Shown here one piece after another: positions 25,732 to 36,314 of a DNA stretch of 64,000 nucleotides (its first letter is position 1; each line of letters opens with the position of its first letter). Source of the stretch: Pseudomonas sp. MPC6 (lineage in GTDB: Bacteria; Pseudomonadota; Gammaproteobacteria; Pseudomonadales; Pseudomonadaceae); contig NZ_CP034783.1 of assembly GCF_006094435.1 (NCBI RefSeq), positions 186,001 to 250,000 on the forward strand. The letters run 5' to 3'. The notes beneath the pieces were generated by a model. That model did no database searches and had not been told where the DNA came from. It was given only the letters and a program-made list of their open reading frames with translations. Position numbers and translations under genes: made by a program.

Positions 25732-28500
25732 CTAGTGCGCCTCATCCCAGTTATTGCCGACACCCACCTCGACCAGCAGCGGCACATCCAGTTGCGCGGC
25801 CCCGCTCATGTGCACGCGAATTTCCTCACACACCTGGTCGACCAGGTCTTCACGCACCTCAAGCACCAATTCATCGTGCACCTGCAGGATGACTTTGGCG
25901 TCGAGGCCTGACGAGGTCAGCCAGTTGTCCACGGCGACCATGGCTTTCTTGATGATGTCCGCCGCGGTGCCCTGCATCGGCGCGTTGATCGCCGTGCGCT
26001 CGGCGCCTTTGCGCAGGGCCGGGTTTTTCGCGTTGATTTCCGGCAGGTACAGACGACGACCGAAGATGGTTTCGACAAAACCCTGCTCGGCGGCCTGGGC
26101 GCGGGTGCGCTCCATGTACGCCAGCACGCCGGGATATCGGGTGAAGTAGCGGTCGATATAAGCCTGGGACTGCTTGCGATCGACGCCAATCTGCTTGGCC
26201 AGGCCAAAGGCGCTCATGCCGTAGATCAAACCGAAGTTGATGGCCTTGGCGCTACGCCGTTGGTCGGTGGTGACCGCGTCCAGCTCAACGCCGAAGACTT
26301 CTGCCGCGGTGGCCTTATGCACGTCCAGGTCGTTGCGGAAGGCGTACAGCAAGCCTTCGTCCTTGGCCAGGTGAGCCATGATCCGCAGTTCGATCTGCGA
26401 ATAGTCCGCGGCCAGCAGTTTGTAGCCTTTTGGCGCGACGAACGCCTGGCGAATCCGCCGGCCTTCAGCGGTACGGATCGGAATGTTCTGCAGGTTTGGA
26501 TCGATCGACGACAAGCGTCCGGTGGCGGCGACGGCTTGCTGATAAGACGTATGGATGCGGCCGGTGCGAGCATTGATCTGCTCTGGCAAACGGTCGGTGT
26601 AGGTGCTTTTGAGTTTGCTCAGCGAGCGGTACTGCATCAGCACCTTGGGCAACGGGTAATCCTGTTCGGCCAGTTCGGCCAACACCGCTTCGGCCGTCGA
26701 GGCCTGGCCCTTGGCGGTTTTGCTGAGCACCGGCAAACCGAGCTTTTCGTAAAGGATCACCCCCAGTTGTTTCGGCGAGCCGAGGTTGAACTCTTCACCT
26801 GCGATGGCGAAGGCCTCGCGCTCCAGGGCGACCAGTTTCTCGCCCAACTCGACGCTCTGGATGCCCAGCAGGTTGGCGTCCACGAGCGCGCCCTGGCGTT
26901 CGATACGGGCCAGTACCGGCATCAGCGGCATTTCAATCTCGTTCAGCACTTTGCCCAGGCTTGGGGTGGCGGCCAGCTTTTCCTGCAACGCCAGGTGCAG
27001 GCGGAAGGTGACATCGGCATCTTCGGCGGCATAGGGACCCGCCAGCTCAAGCGAAATCTGGTCAAAGGTCAGCTGCTTGACGCCTTTGCCCGCGATCTCG
27101 TGAATGTCGGTCTTGCTTTGGCCCAGATACTTGAGCGCCAGGCTGTCCATGTCGTGACGGGTGGCCGTCGAGTCGAGTACGTAAGACTCGAGCATGGTGT
27201 CGTAGGCGATACCCCGGACAATGATCCCGTTGCTCTGATCGCCACCGATGGCGCAATTGGCCAGGATGTTGGTTTCGAACTTGGCGTGCTGGCCGACTTT
27301 CAGTTTATTCGGGTTTTCCAGCAGCGGCTTCAGCGCCAGCAGCACCGTGTCGCGATCCAGTTGTTCCGGCACGCCCATGTAGGAATGGGTCAGCGGAATG
27401 TAGGCTGCTTCGTTGGCTGCGACGGAAAACGACAGGCCTACCAGTTGCGAGTGCTGGGCATCGGTGCCATTGGTCTCGGTGACGAAGGCGATCAGCGGTG
27501 CCTTGGCGAGTTTGTCCAGCCAGGCTTCGAAGCGTTTCTGGTCGAGGATGGTTTCGTATTTCGCCGCGACGGCGCCCGGCTGCTCTTCAACGACCTCGAC
27601 AAGGTCCTGGCCCGAACGCTTGGCGTCGCGCTGGTTCTCGTCGAACCAGCTCTTGAATTCCAGCAGGGTGTAAAGCTCGGCGAGTTTGTCGTGGTCCGGC
27701 TTGCCCATTTGCAAGTCGTCCAGGCCGACATCCAGCGGTACGTCGATCTTGATCGTCGCCAGCCGGTAGGAAAGAAACGCCATCTCCTTGTGTTCTTCAA
27801 GCTTGGCCGGCAGGGTCTTGGCCCCGCGAATCGGCAGGGTCGGCACGATATCGAGCTGCGCGTAAAGCTCGGTCAGGCCGCCGTTCACACCGACCAGCAG
27901 CCCGGAAGCGGTCTTCGGGCCGATGCCCGGAACGCCCGGAATGTTGTCGGACGAATCGCCCATCAATGCCAGATAATCGATGATCTGCTCGGGAGCGACG
28001 CCGAATTTCTCCTTCACGCCCTCCACGTCCAGCGCGCTACCGGTCATGGTATTGACCAAGGTAATGTGCCCGTCGACCAGTTGCGCCATGTCCTTGTCGC
28101 CGGTGGAGATCACCACCGGGCGGTCGGCGGCCGCACTGCTGCGGGCCAGGGTGCCGATCACGTCGTCCGCTTCGACGTTGTCCACGCACAGCAATGGAAA
28201 GCCCAGGGCCTTGACGCTGGCGTGCAGTGGCTCGATCTGGACGCGCATGTCGTCGGGCATGCTCGGACGGTTGGCCTTGTATTCGGCGAACATTTCGTCG
28301 CGGAATGTCCCGCCCTTGGCGTCGAACACCACGGCGAACGGGCTGTCCGGGTACTGCTTGCGCAGACTCTTGAGCATGTTCAACACGCCTTTGACCGCAC
28401 CGGTCGGCAGGCCTTTGGACGTGGTGAGCGGTGGCAGGGCGTGAAACGCGCGGTACAGGTAAGAAGAACCGTCCACCAGGACGAGGGGGGCTTGGCTCAT
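25732..28500 (-). CDS. polA: DNA polymerase I (proofreading site residues altered)
   Basis: 922 residues from ATG 28500 ([20 protein letters not shown]). Order: 5' nuclease domain with the usual acidic residues ([23 protein letters not shown]), 3'-5' exonuclease fold, and polymerase domain with motif A ([16 protein letters not shown]), motif B ([19 protein letters not shown]) and motif C ([10 protein letters not shown]). The polymerase and 5' nuclease look active. In the exonuclease domain the positions of E. coli D355 and D424 are V340 and E409, and N420 is H405, while E357, Y497 and D501 are kept. Proofreading is therefore probably lost or weak. Role: Okazaki fragment processing and repair. 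Confidence 0.95.
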   Translation of the reverse strand: MSQAPLVLVDGSSYLYRAFHALPPLTTSKGLPTGAVKGVLNMLKSLRKQYPDSPFAVVFDAKGGTFRDEMFAEYKANRPSMPDDMRVQIEPLHASVKALGFPLLCVDNVEADDVIGTLARSSAAADRPVVISTGDKDMAQLVDGHITLVNTMTGSALDVEGVKEKFGVAPEQIIDYLALMGDSSDNIPGVPGIGPKTASGLLVGVNGGLTELYAQLDIVPTLPIRGAKTLPAKLEEHKEMAFLSYRLATIKIDVPLDVGLDDLQMGKPDHDKLAELYTLLEFKSWFDENQRDAKRSGQDLVEVVEEQPGAVAAKYETILDQKRFEAWLDKLAKAPLIAFVTETNGTDAQHSQLVGLSFSVAANEAAYIPLTHSYMGVPEQLDRDTVLLALKPLLENPNKLKVGQHAKFETNILANCAIGGDQSNGIIVRGIAYDTMLESYVLDSTATRHDMDSLALKYLGQSKTDIHEIAGKGVKQLTFDQISLELAGPYAAEDADVTFRLHLALQEKLAATPSLGKVLNEIEMPLMPVLARIERQGALVDANLLGIQSVELGEKLVALEREAFAIAGEEFNLGSPKQLGVILYEKLGLPVLSKTAKGQASTAEAVLAELAEQDYPLPKVLMQYRSLSKLKSTYTDRLPEQINARTGRIHTSYQQAVAATGRLSSIDPNLQNIPIRTAEGRRIRQAFVAPKGYKLLAADYSQIELRIMAHLAKDEGLLYAFRNDLDVHKATAAEVFGVELDAVTTDQRRSAKAINFGLIYGMSAFGLAKQIGVDRKQSQAYIDRYFTRYPGVLAYMERTRAQAAEQGFVETIFGRRLYLPEINAKNPALRKGAERTAINAPMQGTAADIIKKAMVAVDNWLTSSGLDAKVILQVHDELVLEVREDLVDQVCEEIRVHMSGAAQLDVPLLVEVGVGNNWDEAH

Positions 28501-28574
28501 GAGCAGGATCAACCTTTTCGGCGGGTCCGGCGCTAGAATAGCGGGACCGTTGACGACAAAGGGACAAGGTTATC

Positions 28575-28865
28575 ATGCGCACACTAAATCGCTTGCTGTT
28601 GGCTGGCTTGTTTGCAACCGTTCCGTTCGCCGTCATGGCGGCGGATGATGCGCCGACTCCGGAGCCAGAAGTCACGATCCGCACGGAAGGGGACAAGCTC
28701 ATTCAGGAATACCGCCAAAACGGTTTCCTGTACGCGATCAAGGTCACGCCGAAGGGCGCACCACCGTATTTTCTGGTGCGCGCGGACGGTACAGATGCAA
28801 ACTTCATCCGCTCGGATCAGCCCGATATGCTGATTCCGTCGTGGAAGATCTTCGAGTGGAAATAG
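28575..28865 (+). CDS. DUF2782 family exported protein
   Basis: 96 residues with a signal peptide ending AVMAAD. The body (ITPKGAPPYFLVRADG-type pattern, here KVTPKGAPPYFLVRADG, and an SWKIFEW end) matches DUF2782, a small periplasmic family found next to polA and thrB in pseudomonads (PA5494). Function unknown. It is divergent from polA and 59 bases before thrB on the same strand, so it may be cotranscribed with thrB. Confidence 0.88.
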   Translation: MRTLNRLLLAGLFATVPFAVMAADDAPTPEPEVTIRTEGDKLIQEYRQNGFLYAIKVTPKGAPPYFLVRADGTDANFIRSDQPDMLIPSWKIFEWK

Positions 28866-28924
28866 TTTCCTAATTTCAATCGGCGCTGGCTCAAGTGGCA
28901 GCGCCCGTACTGGCAGTTTTAACC

Positions 28925-29875
28925 ATGTCTGTGTTTACCCCGCTGGCTCGGCCCGAGCTGGAAACCTTTCTCGCCCCATACGGGCTCGGCCGCCTGCTCG
29001 ACTTTCAGGGGATTGCCGCCGGTAGCGAAAACACCAATTTCTTTATCAGCCTGGAGCAGGGCGAATTTGTCCTGACCCTGGTTGAGCGCGGTCCCGTTCA
29101 GGAAATGCCGTTCTTCATCGAACTGCTCGATGTGCTGCACGACGCCGACTTGCCGGTGCCCTACGCGCTGCGCACTACTGATGGCGTGGCCTTGCGCGAG
29201 CTGGCGGGCAAACCGGCGCTGTTGCAACCGCGCCTCGCCGGCAAGCACATCAAGCAGGCCAACGCCCAGCATTGCGCTCAGGTCGGCGAGCTGCTGGCGC
29301 ATCTGCACCTGGCGACCCGGGCCAACATGATCAAGCGCAAGACCGATCGCGGCCTGGACTGGATGCAGGAGGAGGGCACGCAGCTGCTTTCTCACCTGAA
29401 TGCCGGGCAGAGCGAGCTGTTGCAGCGGGCGCTCGACGAAATCACCCAGCAGAAAACCAAAATTCTGGCCCTGCCGCGCGCCAACATCCACGCCGACCTG
29501 TTTCGCGACAACGCGATGTTTGAAGGCACGCACCTGACCGGTTTGATCGACTTCTACAACGCCTGCTCGGGGCCGATGCTCTACGACGTGGCGATTGCCT
29601 TGAATGACTGGTGTTCGGACGAGGACGGGAAGATCGACGGGCCGCGGGCGCGGGCGTTGCTGGGCGCTTATGCTGCGTTGCGGCCGTTCACCGCTGCAGA
29701 AGCCGAACTGTGGCCGACCCTGTTGCGGGTGGCGTGTGTGCGGTTCTGGTTGTCGCGGTTGATCGCGGCCGAGTCGTTTGCCGGGCAGGATGTGTTGATT
29801 CACGATCCGATGGAGTTTGAGCAGCGGCTGGCGCAGCGGCAGAAGATCAATACACCGTTGCCTTTCGCGCTCTAA
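28925..29875 (+). CDS. thrB: homoserine kinase, ThrB (APH-fold type)
   Basis: 316 residues from ATG 28925 (MSVFTPLARPELETFL). It belongs to the aminoglycoside phosphotransferase-like homoserine kinases of pseudomonads rather than the GHMP type of E. coli: NTNFF-type nucleotide loop (GSENTNFFISL), catalytic loop IHADLFRDNAMF, and the metal-binding LIDFYNACSGPMLYDVAIA. It phosphorylates homoserine for threonine synthesis in the cytoplasm. The next feature is a REPIN. Confidence 0.93.
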   Translation: MSVFTPLARPELETFLAPYGLGRLLDFQGIAAGSENTNFFISLEQGEFVLTLVERGPVQEMPFFIELLDVLHDADLPVPYALRTTDGVALRELAGKPALLQPRLAGKHIKQANAQHCAQVGELLAHLHLATRANMIKRKTDRGLDWMQEEGTQLLSHLNAGQSELLQRALDEITQQKTKILALPRANIHADLFRDNAMFEGTHLTGLIDFYNACSGPMLYDVAIALNDWCSDEDGKIDGPRARALLGAYAALRPFTAAEAELWPTLLRVACVRFWLSRLIAAESFAGQDVLIHDPMEFEQRLAQRQKINTPLPFAL

Positions 29876-29886
29876 AAGCTAAAAGC

Positions 29887-29974
29887 TTCGCGAGCAAGCC
29901 CGCTCCCACAGGTGTTGTGTCGTTCACAAATTTGGCGAACGACACAACACCTGTGGGAGCGGCTTGCTCGCGAA
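29887..29974. repeat. REPIN, nearly perfect 88-bp palindrome
   Basis: TTCGCGAGCAAGCCCGCTCC and its inverted copy enclose a spacer that is itself inverted (GTGTTGTGTCGTTC against GAACGACACAACAC) around a 9-base centre. One G is missing in the right REP core. It lies between convergent thrB and znuA. Confidence 0.88.
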
Positions 29975-29995
29975 TGGGGGCGACACAGTTTTGAG

Positions 29996-30925
29996 TTACA
30001 ACGACTCCAGGCACCCCGCCAAATCATTCCCCAGCTTCTCCAGCATCTGCTCATACCCCTGAGCGGTCGCCGGGGTGTATCCGCCCAGCGCATCCAGCTC
30101 CGCCAGTTTCACCGGCAAGCCGGCCACCAGGGTTTCCGCCAGCCGCGGACGCAGCGGTGGTTCGCTGAACACGCAGGTCTTGCCGACTTCCTGCAATCGC
30201 GTGCGCATCGCCGCGACGTGCTGGGCGCCAGGCTGCACTTCGGCAGCGACGCTGAACACGCCGGCATGCTTGAGGCCATAGGCGTCTTCGAAGTAGTCGA
30301 AGGCTTCGTGGAACACGAAGTAAGGCTTGCCTTCAATGGCGGCCAGACGTTTCTTCAAGCGCAGATCCAGTGCGTCCAGGCGTTCATCGAAGGCCTTGAG
30401 ATTGCTCTGGTAGCGGGCCGCATTGGCCGGGTCGGCAACACTCAGGTCGGCGGCCATTTTCGCCGCGATCACGCGTGCGTTGACTGGCGATAACCACAGA
30501 TGCGCATCCAGACTGCCGGGGCGGTGATCGTGGTCATGCTCGTCGGCTTCTTCGGCGTGGGAGTGGTTATCTTCGGCGAAACGGCGCAGTTTCAGGCCAG
30601 GCATATCTTGTACGGCGACGCTGGGCAGCGTGCGACCGTTCAGCACGCGAGGCAGGAAACCTTCCATGTCCGGACCGATCCAGTACAGCAGATCCACCGA
30701 TTGCACCTTCCGTACGTCGGATGGGCGCAAGGCATAGTTATGCGGCGAGGCACCGGGGGGCAGCAGCACTTCGGGAATGGCCACGCCATCCTGCACTGCC
30801 GCGGCGATCAGCTGCAGGGGCTTGATGCTGGTAAGGACTTTGACGTCGGCTTGCGCCGAACCGATCAGCAGTAAAGTTGCGATAAATGCGACAAAGATAG
30901 AAAAAAGTCGGGACACGATGACCAC
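29996..30925 (-). CDS. znuA: ZnuA, periplasmic zinc-binding protein of the ZnuABC importer
   Basis: 309 residues with a signal peptide ending GSAQA. It is a cluster 9 (A-I) metal-binding protein: zinc histidines in GASPHNYALRP, AHLWLSP and FHEAFDYFED, the last aspartate/glutamate in the C-terminal lobe, and a His/Asp/Glu-rich loop (DNHSHAEEADEHDHDH) typical of zinc rather than manganese binders. It delivers Zn2+ to ZnuB. It is divergent from zur, and both starts flank a Zur-box candidate, so zinc repression is expected. Confidence 0.93.
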   Translation of the reverse strand: MVIVSRLFSIFVAFIATLLLIGSAQADVKVLTSIKPLQLIAAAVQDGVAIPEVLLPPGASPHNYALRPSDVRKVQSVDLLYWIGPDMEGFLPRVLNGRTLPSVAVQDMPGLKLRRFAEDNHSHAEEADEHDHDHRPGSLDAHLWLSPVNARVIAAKMAADLSVADPANAARYQSNLKAFDERLDALDLRLKKRLAAIEGKPYFVFHEAFDYFEDAYGLKHAGVFSVAAEVQPGAQHVAAMRTRLQEVGKTCVFSEPPLRPRLAETLVAGLPVKLAELDALGGYTPATAQGYEQMLEKLGNDLAGCLESL

Positions 30926-30943
30926 TCGAAGAGGCGAGAACGG

Positions 30944-30956
30944 GTAACATAATAAC
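30944..30956. promoter_or_regulatory. Zur box candidate between znuA and zur
   Basis: GTAACATAATAAC is close to the Zur consensus core GTTATnnnATAAC, with a perfect right half. It lies 19 bases from the znuA start and 27 from the zur start. Confidence 0.65.
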
Positions 30957-30982
30957 GTCTCTCACAAAACTCGTCGCCGCTC

Positions 30983-31465
30983 ATGCCTATAACACCGATC
31001 GCCAGCCGTCCCCACGACCACTCTCACTGCGTTCATAGCGCACTGTCTGAGGCCGATGCCCTGTGCACACGTCAGGGGCTGCGCCTGACCGCCTTGCGTC
31101 GGCGGGTGCTGGAACTGGTGTGGCAAAGCCACAAGCCATTGGGCGCCTACGACATACTCGCGGTGCTCAGCGAGCAGGATGGCCGCCGCGCCGCGCCACC
31201 GACGGTGTACCGCGCGCTGGATTTCCTGCTGGAAAACGGCCTCGTCCACCGCATTTCCTCATTGAACTCTTTCGTCGGCTGCAACCACCCGGGACATGCT
31301 CACCAAGGTCAGTTCCTGATCTGCCGCGAATGCCATGCCGCCATCGAGCTTGAACAAGCCTCCATCAGCGACGCGATCATCGGCAGCGCCAAAGAGGTCG
31401 GGTTCGTCGTCGAAGGCCAGACTGTGGAAGTGGTCGGTCTCTGTTCGGGTTGCCAGGGGGCTTGA
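30983..31465 (+). CDS. zur: Zur, zinc-responsive Fur-family repressor
   Basis: 160 residues. The N-terminal winged helix ([25 protein letters not shown]) is followed by the dimerisation domain, with metal ligands in HDHSHC (unusual N-terminal His/Cys cluster), [14 protein letters not shown] and the C-terminal CSGC. The two CxxC pairs form the structural zinc site. It represses zinc-uptake genes when zinc is sufficient; in P. aeruginosa it is Np20/Zur (PA5499). Its stop overlaps the znuC start by one base, so repressor and transporter are cotranscribed and zur is likely autoregulated. Confidence 0.93.
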   Translation: MPITPIASRPHDHSHCVHSALSEADALCTRQGLRLTALRRRVLELVWQSHKPLGAYDILAVLSEQDGRRAAPPTVYRALDFLLENGLVHRISSLNSFVGCNHPGHAHQGQFLICRECHAAIELEQASISDAIIGSAKEVGFVVEGQTVEVVGLCSGCQGA

Positions 31466-32250
31466 TGAGCAACGCGCTGATCCGCCTCGAACAGGTTTGC
31501 GTCACCTTCGCCGGGCAAAACGTGCTGGATAACATCGAGCTGAGCGTCGTGCCGGGGCAGATCGTGACCCTGATCGGCCCCAATGGCGCTGGCAAGACCA
31601 CCTTGGTGCGCGCCGTGCTGGGCCTGCTGAAGCCGGACAGCGGCAGCGTCTGGCGCAAGCCGAAACTGCGGGTCGGCTACATGCCGCAAAAACTGCATGT
31701 CGATCCGACGCTGCCGCTGTCCGTGCTGCGCTTCTTGCGCCTGGTGCCGGGAGTGGATCGTGCCCGAGCCCTGGCCGCGCTCAAGGAGGTCGGGGCCGAG
31801 CAGGTCATCGATAGCCCGGTGCAAAGTGTTTCCGGCGGTGAAATGCAGCGCGTGCTGCTGGCCCGGGCATTGCTGCGCGAGCCGGAACTGCTGGTACTCG
31901 ATGAGCCGGTACAAGGCGTGGACGTGGCCGGTCAGGCCGAGCTTTACAGCCTGATTACCCGATTGCGCGACCGTCACGGTTGCGGGGTGTTGATGGTGTC
32001 CCATGACTTGCATCTGGTGATGAGCACCACCGACCAGGTGGTCTGCCTCAATCGTCACGTCTGCTGTTCCGGGCATCCCGAGCAGGTCAGCGGCGACCCG
32101 GCGTTCGTCGAGCTGTTCGGCAAGAACGCGCAGAGCCTGGCGATTTATCACCACCATCACGATCACGCCCATGACCTGCATGGTTCGGTGGTCAGCGCGG
32201 GCCCGGCGGCCTCTACCCACGTTCACGGAGATAGCTGCAAGCATGGCTGA
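31465..32250 (+). CDS. znuC: ZnuC, ATPase of the zinc importer
   Basis: 261 residues from ATG 31465 (TGATG overlap with zur). Walker [10 protein letters not shown], signature [15 protein letters not shown], Walker [14 protein letters not shown]-loop VSHDLH. The C-terminal tail is histidine-rich ([12 protein letters not shown]), as in other ZnuC proteins, and may bind zinc. It powers uptake through ZnuB. It overlaps znuB by eight bases. Confidence 0.94.
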   Translation: MSNALIRLEQVCVTFAGQNVLDNIELSVVPGQIVTLIGPNGAGKTTLVRAVLGLLKPDSGSVWRKPKLRVGYMPQKLHVDPTLPLSVLRFLRLVPGVDRARALAALKEVGAEQVIDSPVQSVSGGEMQRVLLARALLREPELLVLDEPVQGVDVAGQAELYSLITRLRDRHGCGVLMVSHDLHLVMSTTDQVVCLNRHVCCSGHPEQVSGDPAFVELFGKNAQSLAIYHHHHDHAHDLHGSVVSAGPAASTHVHGDSCKHG

Positions 32251-33031
32251 TTTTCTGCTTTACGCCCTGCTTGCAGGTCTGGCCCTGGCCCTGGTCGCAG
32301 GCCCGCTGGGTTCGTTCGTGGTCTGGCGGCGCATGGCCTATTTTGGCGACACCCTGTCCCATGCCGCATTGCTCGGCGTGGCGCTGGGCTTTTTGCTGGA
32401 TGTTAGCCCGACTGTTGCGGTCACCGTGGGCTGTCTGTTGTTGGCCGTGTTGCTGGTGACCTTGCAACAGCGCCAACCGCTGGCGTCCGACACGCTGTTG
32501 GGAATTCTCGCCCCCAGCACCCTCTCTCTGGGCCTGGTGGTACTAAGCTTCATGCATGAAGTGCGGATCGACCTGATGGCCTATCTATTCGGCGACCTGC
32601 TGGCGATCAGTCCCACCGACCTGGCCTGGATACTCGGCGGCAGTGCGGGGGTGCTGGCCTTGCTGGTGACGTTGTGGCGGCCAATGCTGGCGATCACGGT
32701 CCATGAAGAGCTGGCCAAGGTGGAAGGTTTGCCGGTCGCAGCGTTGCGCCTGGCCCTGATGCTGTTGATCGCGGTAGTGATTGCGGTGGCGATGAAGATC
32801 GTCGGTGTATTGTTGATTACTTCGCTGCTGATCATCCCGGCGGCTGCGGCACAGCGTCACGCCCGGTCACCGGAGCAGATGGCGCTGGGCGCGAGCCTGC
32901 TGGGCATGCTCGCGGTCTGCGGCGGGCTGGCACTTTCATGGTTCAAGGACACGCCGGCGGGCCCGTCGATTGTGGTGGCTGCCGCCGCACTGTTTCTGCT
33001 GAGTTTTGTCCTGCCCCGTCGAGGGGTGTAG
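32243..33031 (+). CDS. znuB: ZnuB, membrane permease of the zinc importer
   Basis: 262 residues from ATG 32243. There are about eight hydrophobic segments of the ABC-3 family, with the conserved [15 protein letters not shown] near the N-terminus and [18 protein letters not shown] sequence ([18 protein letters not shown]) near the C-terminus. It forms the inner-membrane channel for Zn2+ with ZnuC and ZnuA. It is the last transporter gene of the zur-znuCB transcript. Confidence 0.93.
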   Translation: MADFLLYALLAGLALALVAGPLGSFVVWRRMAYFGDTLSHAALLGVALGFLLDVSPTVAVTVGCLLLAVLLVTLQQRQPLASDTLLGILAPSTLSLGLVVLSFMHEVRIDLMAYLFGDLLAISPTDLAWILGGSAGVLALLVTLWRPMLAITVHEELAKVEGLPVAALRLALMLLIAVVIAVAMKIVGVLLITSLLIIPAAAAQRHARSPEQMALGASLLGMLAVCGGLALSWFKDTPAGPSIVVAAAALFLLSFVLPRRGV

Positions 33032-33068
33032 ACTTGCTCGTTTTTTGCGCAAATAGAGAGTCGCAGGA

Positions 33069-33785
33069 ATGAAGCCGTTCGCCTCCCGTTATCTGCTCCT
33101 TGTCGCATTTTCTCTGCTGCTGGGCGCTTGCCAAAGCACGCCACCGGCGGCCACCGAGCCTGCCGATGCACGGGCAACGGCCATTGCACAGCTGGAACAA
33201 AGCCTCGCCAGCAGCGAATTGGCGACCGCGGAAGGTCAACTGGCCACCTTGCAGGCCGAGTCGCCCAACGATCAATCCCTTGAGCAATATCAGCGGCAAC
33301 TGGCCGAAGCTTATCTGCGCCGTAGCCAGATCGTGCTGCAAAAAGGTGATGTGAACGCGGCCGCCACTGCCCTGAGCCGCGCCCGGGCGTTGATGCCCAA
33401 GGCTCCGGCGCTGACCGGCGGGGTCAACAACGCGATCGTCAATGCGCGCAAAGCCGAGCTGGACAGGGCTGAAGCGGCGCTTATGGCGGCCGAAGCCAAG
33501 CCGCAGGCCAAAGTCATCGACCCGACGGCCGAAAGCACCACGGTGGCGTTGAACCTGACGGATATGGCCAAGCTTCGCCGGCAACTGGACGCTATCGCCG
33601 CCGATGTGGTGAATTATCAGTGTGACGTGAGCATTCAGGCGCCGCGCACCCAGGATTATCCCTGGTTGGCGACCTTGCTGACCAAGCGGGTGAAGAAGCT
33701 GGATTCGGAGTTTGATCTGAATCTGGAAAAGCAGATTTTGCGTAACATTCCGGCGCAGATCGTTCTAAGTCCGCGTAAGCCCTAA
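33069..33785 (+). CDS. lipoprotein of PA5502 type, TPR-like helical
   Basis: 238 residues. The signal peptide and lipobox (LLLGAC, lipidated cysteine 21) are clear. The middle is helical with TPR-like spacing (ATAEGQLATLQAESPNDQ, then EAYLRRSQIVLQKGDVNAAATALSRAR). A gene of this kind follows znuB in P. aeruginosa (PA5502) without assigned function. The 37-base gap allows cotranscription with zur-znuCB, so a zinc-linked envelope role is possible but unproven. Confidence 0.8.
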   Translation: MKPFASRYLLLVAFSLLLGACQSTPPAATEPADARATAIAQLEQSLASSELATAEGQLATLQAESPNDQSLEQYQRQLAEAYLRRSQIVLQKGDVNAAATALSRARALMPKAPALTGGVNNAIVNARKAELDRAEAALMAAEAKPQAKVIDPTAESTTVALNLTDMAKLRRQLDAIAADVVNYQCDVSIQAPRTQDYPWLATLLTKRVKKLDSEFDLNLEKQILRNIPAQIVLSPRKP

Positions 33786-33788
33786 AAA

Positions 33789-33884
33789 GCATCGCGGGCA
33801 AGCCCGCTCCCACAGGTTCAGTGTCGTTCACAACGTTGGTTAACGACACAAATCCTGTGGAAACGAGGCTTGCCCGCGAAGGCG
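33789..33884. repeat. REPIN between convergent lipoprotein and katE genes
   Basis: GCGGGCAAGCCCGCTCCCAC and an inverted partner (TGTGGAAACGAGGCTTGCCC, diverged) enclose a partly inverted spacer (GTGTCGTTCA...TAACGACAC). Confidence 0.8.
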
Positions 33885-33905
33885 CCCCCCTATTGACACA
33901 AAACC

Positions 33906-36047
33906 TTAAGCCGGAATCCCCTTGGCCTTAGGTTCCCGATCCCACACGCGATGCTGCCCGATCGCAGCAAAAAACGGCTTGGTCAACTTCGCGGCGTCCG
34001 TCCCCACGATCAACCCCGCATCAACCTCCAGCTTCAACAGATCCAGCAACTGTTTCGCCTCCCCGTGCAACGCGATGGCCTTCAAGTGTTTGTAAGCCTC
34101 AAGCAGGTAATGCAGCGCCACGCCATCGGTGCTCAACGCCTTGATCGACGCCGCGCCACCGGGCACGAATACCGCGTCGAACGCGATGGATGGCAGGCCT
34201 TCCATCGACGCATCCACGGGCAGCGCCTTGCCATCGGCCGTTGTCACGGGCGCCGAGGTAGGGCCGAGCAGTTTGGCGTGGGCACCTTCGGCTTTCAGCG
34301 CTTTCTTCATCGCATCGATCGCGGCACCGTCGACACCGTTGGCCGCCAGAATCGCCACTTTACGCGTCTTGATATCGCCCGGCAGCAAGTTGGCCTGGCT
34401 CAAGGCCGGCGAGCGATCCAGAGATATTTTCGGCACATCGACCGTGCCGGCTTTCGGCGCTGGCAGGCCGAGGTTCTGTGCGACGCGCCCGGCCAGTTCC
34501 AGGTCGATGTTGGCGAGGATCTCATTCACCTCGCGTGCGCGGATGTGCTCACGCTCGACCTTGCCCAGCTCAAAGCTGTAAGCGGCAATGATGTGCTCCT
34601 GCTCGTGCTTGCTCATGCTGTGAAAGAACAGCCGCGCCTGGGAGAAGTGGTCGCCGAAGGACTCGCTGCGTTGGCGAATCTTGTTCGCATCGATGCGCTC
34701 CGGATGGGTCTCGAAGCCACCATTTTGTGCGGCGGGCGGGGTTTCTTTCGGCCAGCCGCCGTCAATGGAGTTCGGCTCGTAGGAGGCACGGCCCTTGTCG
34801 ATGGTGGTGCGGTGTAGCGCATCCCGCTGACCGTTGTGGAACGGCGCAACCGGACGGTTGATTGGAATCTCGTGAAAATTCGGTCCGCCGAGTCGGCTGA
34901 TCTGCGTATCGGTGTAGGAAAACAGTCGCCCTTGCAGCAGCGGATCGTTGGAGAAGTCGATCCCCGGCACGATATGTCCGGGGCAGAACGCGACCTGCTC
35001 GGTCTCGGCAAAGAAGTTGTCCGGGTTGCGGTTGAGCACCATCTTGCCCAGCGGAGTAATCGGCACGGTTTCTTCGGGAATGATTTTGGTCGGGTCGAGC
35101 AAGTCGAAATCGAAGGTGTGCTCGTTTTCCTCTTCGACCACCTGGACGCCCAGCTCCCATTCCGGGTAATCGCCCATCTCGATCGACTCCCACAGATCGC
35201 GACGGTGGTAGTCGGTGTCTTTACCGGCGAGTTTCTGCGCTTCATCCCAGACCAGCGAGCAAGTCCCGGCAGAAGGGCGCCAGTGGAATTTGACGAAGCG
35301 CGATTTACCTTCGGCGTTGATCAGGCGGAAAGTGTGCACGCCGAAGCCCTGCATGCTACGCAGGCTTTTCGGGATCGCCCGGTCGGACATGGCCCAGATC
35401 ACCATGTGCGCCGATTCCGGCACCAGCGATACGAAGTCCCAGAAGGTGTCGTGAGCCGAACCGCCGGTAGGAATCTCGTTGTGGGGTTCGGGTTTCACCG
35501 CGTGCACGAAATCCGGAAACTTGATCGCATCCTGAATGAAGAACACCGGCATGTTGTTGCCCACCAGGTCGAAGTTGCCTTCGTCAGTGAAGAACTTCAC
35601 CGCGAAACCTCGTACGTCGCGCACGGTATCGCCCGACCCGCGAGGGCCCTGCACCGTGGAAAAGCGCACGAACACCGGGGTTTGTTTGGCCGGGTCTTGC
35701 AGGAAGCCGGCCTTGGTCAGCACGGAATGGTTTTCGTACGACTGAAAGTAGCCATGGGCACCGGTCCCGCGGGCGTGCACGATGCGTTCGGGAATACGCT
35801 CATGGTCAAAATGCGTGATCTTTTCACGCATGATGAAGTCTTCCAGCAACGATGGCCCGCGGTCGCCGACCTTCAACGTGTTCTGGTTGTCTGAAACCTT
35901 CACGCCCTGATTGGTGCGCAGGGCCTGTTCAGTGGCGTCGGAGCGAAATTTTTCCAGGCTGTCGAGCTTGGCGTTGGTGTTGCCGCGGTCCAGGGTATCG
36001 GTCCCGGCCAGTGCGCTTTTGGGGGCGGCAGGCTTTTTAGTGCTCAT
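33906..36047 (-). CDS. katE: catalase HPII (large-subunit, KatE type)
   Basis: 713 residues, the length expected for large-subunit catalases. Catalytic histidine in [14 protein letters not shown], distal asparagine in [10 protein letters not shown], and the proximal heme tyrosine in [15 protein letters not shown]. The last 150 residues form the extra flavodoxin/DJ-1-like domain of HPII ([32 protein letters not shown]). It degrades H2O2 in the cytoplasm; in pseudomonads KatE is often stationary-phase or osmotically controlled. It is flanked by the metNIQ promoter region upstream. Confidence 0.94.
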   Translation of the reverse strand: MSTKKPAAPKSALAGTDTLDRGNTNAKLDSLEKFRSDATEQALRTNQGVKVSDNQNTLKVGDRGPSLLEDFIMREKITHFDHERIPERIVHARGTGAHGYFQSYENHSVLTKAGFLQDPAKQTPVFVRFSTVQGPRGSGDTVRDVRGFAVKFFTDEGNFDLVGNNMPVFFIQDAIKFPDFVHAVKPEPHNEIPTGGSAHDTFWDFVSLVPESAHMVIWAMSDRAIPKSLRSMQGFGVHTFRLINAEGKSRFVKFHWRPSAGTCSLVWDEAQKLAGKDTDYHRRDLWESIEMGDYPEWELGVQVVEEENEHTFDFDLLDPTKIIPEETVPITPLGKMVLNRNPDNFFAETEQVAFCPGHIVPGIDFSNDPLLQGRLFSYTDTQISRLGGPNFHEIPINRPVAPFHNGQRDALHRTTIDKGRASYEPNSIDGGWPKETPPAAQNGGFETHPERIDANKIRQRSESFGDHFSQARLFFHSMSKHEQEHIIAAYSFELGKVEREHIRAREVNEILANIDLELAGRVAQNLGLPAPKAGTVDVPKISLDRSPALSQANLLPGDIKTRKVAILAANGVDGAAIDAMKKALKAEGAHAKLLGPTSAPVTTADGKALPVDASMEGLPSIAFDAVFVPGGAASIKALSTDGVALHYLLEAYKHLKAIALHGEAKQLLDLLKLEVDAGLIVGTDAAKLTKPFFAAIGQHRVWDREPKAKGIPA

Positions 36048-36314
36048 CAGTCGTAAACTCCTCGGTGCGATTCCTGCCGTAGCCAGGACGCTTGGGCAAT
36101 ATCCCCAGGCACGGCACCCGGGGGCGTTTTCGAGTTGCCTAATTAATGACTGATGACATTTTTAGCCGTTCCTTTTTTCTGACCTTTGATCGCGTTATTG
36201 CCAAATGACAGGATGAATGCGAAATAAATGCTAAGAACCTCTATACGGACAGGCTAAAATGCGCGCCCGGCTATCCGCTGATCCTTTTCTAACGCGCCCC
36301 ACAAGGTTCGCTAC

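Noticed and set aside
26260..28536. 758-codon plus-strand frame across polA
   Set aside because: Antisense shadow of a conserved gene in GC-rich DNA; its translation is low-complexity and without domains.
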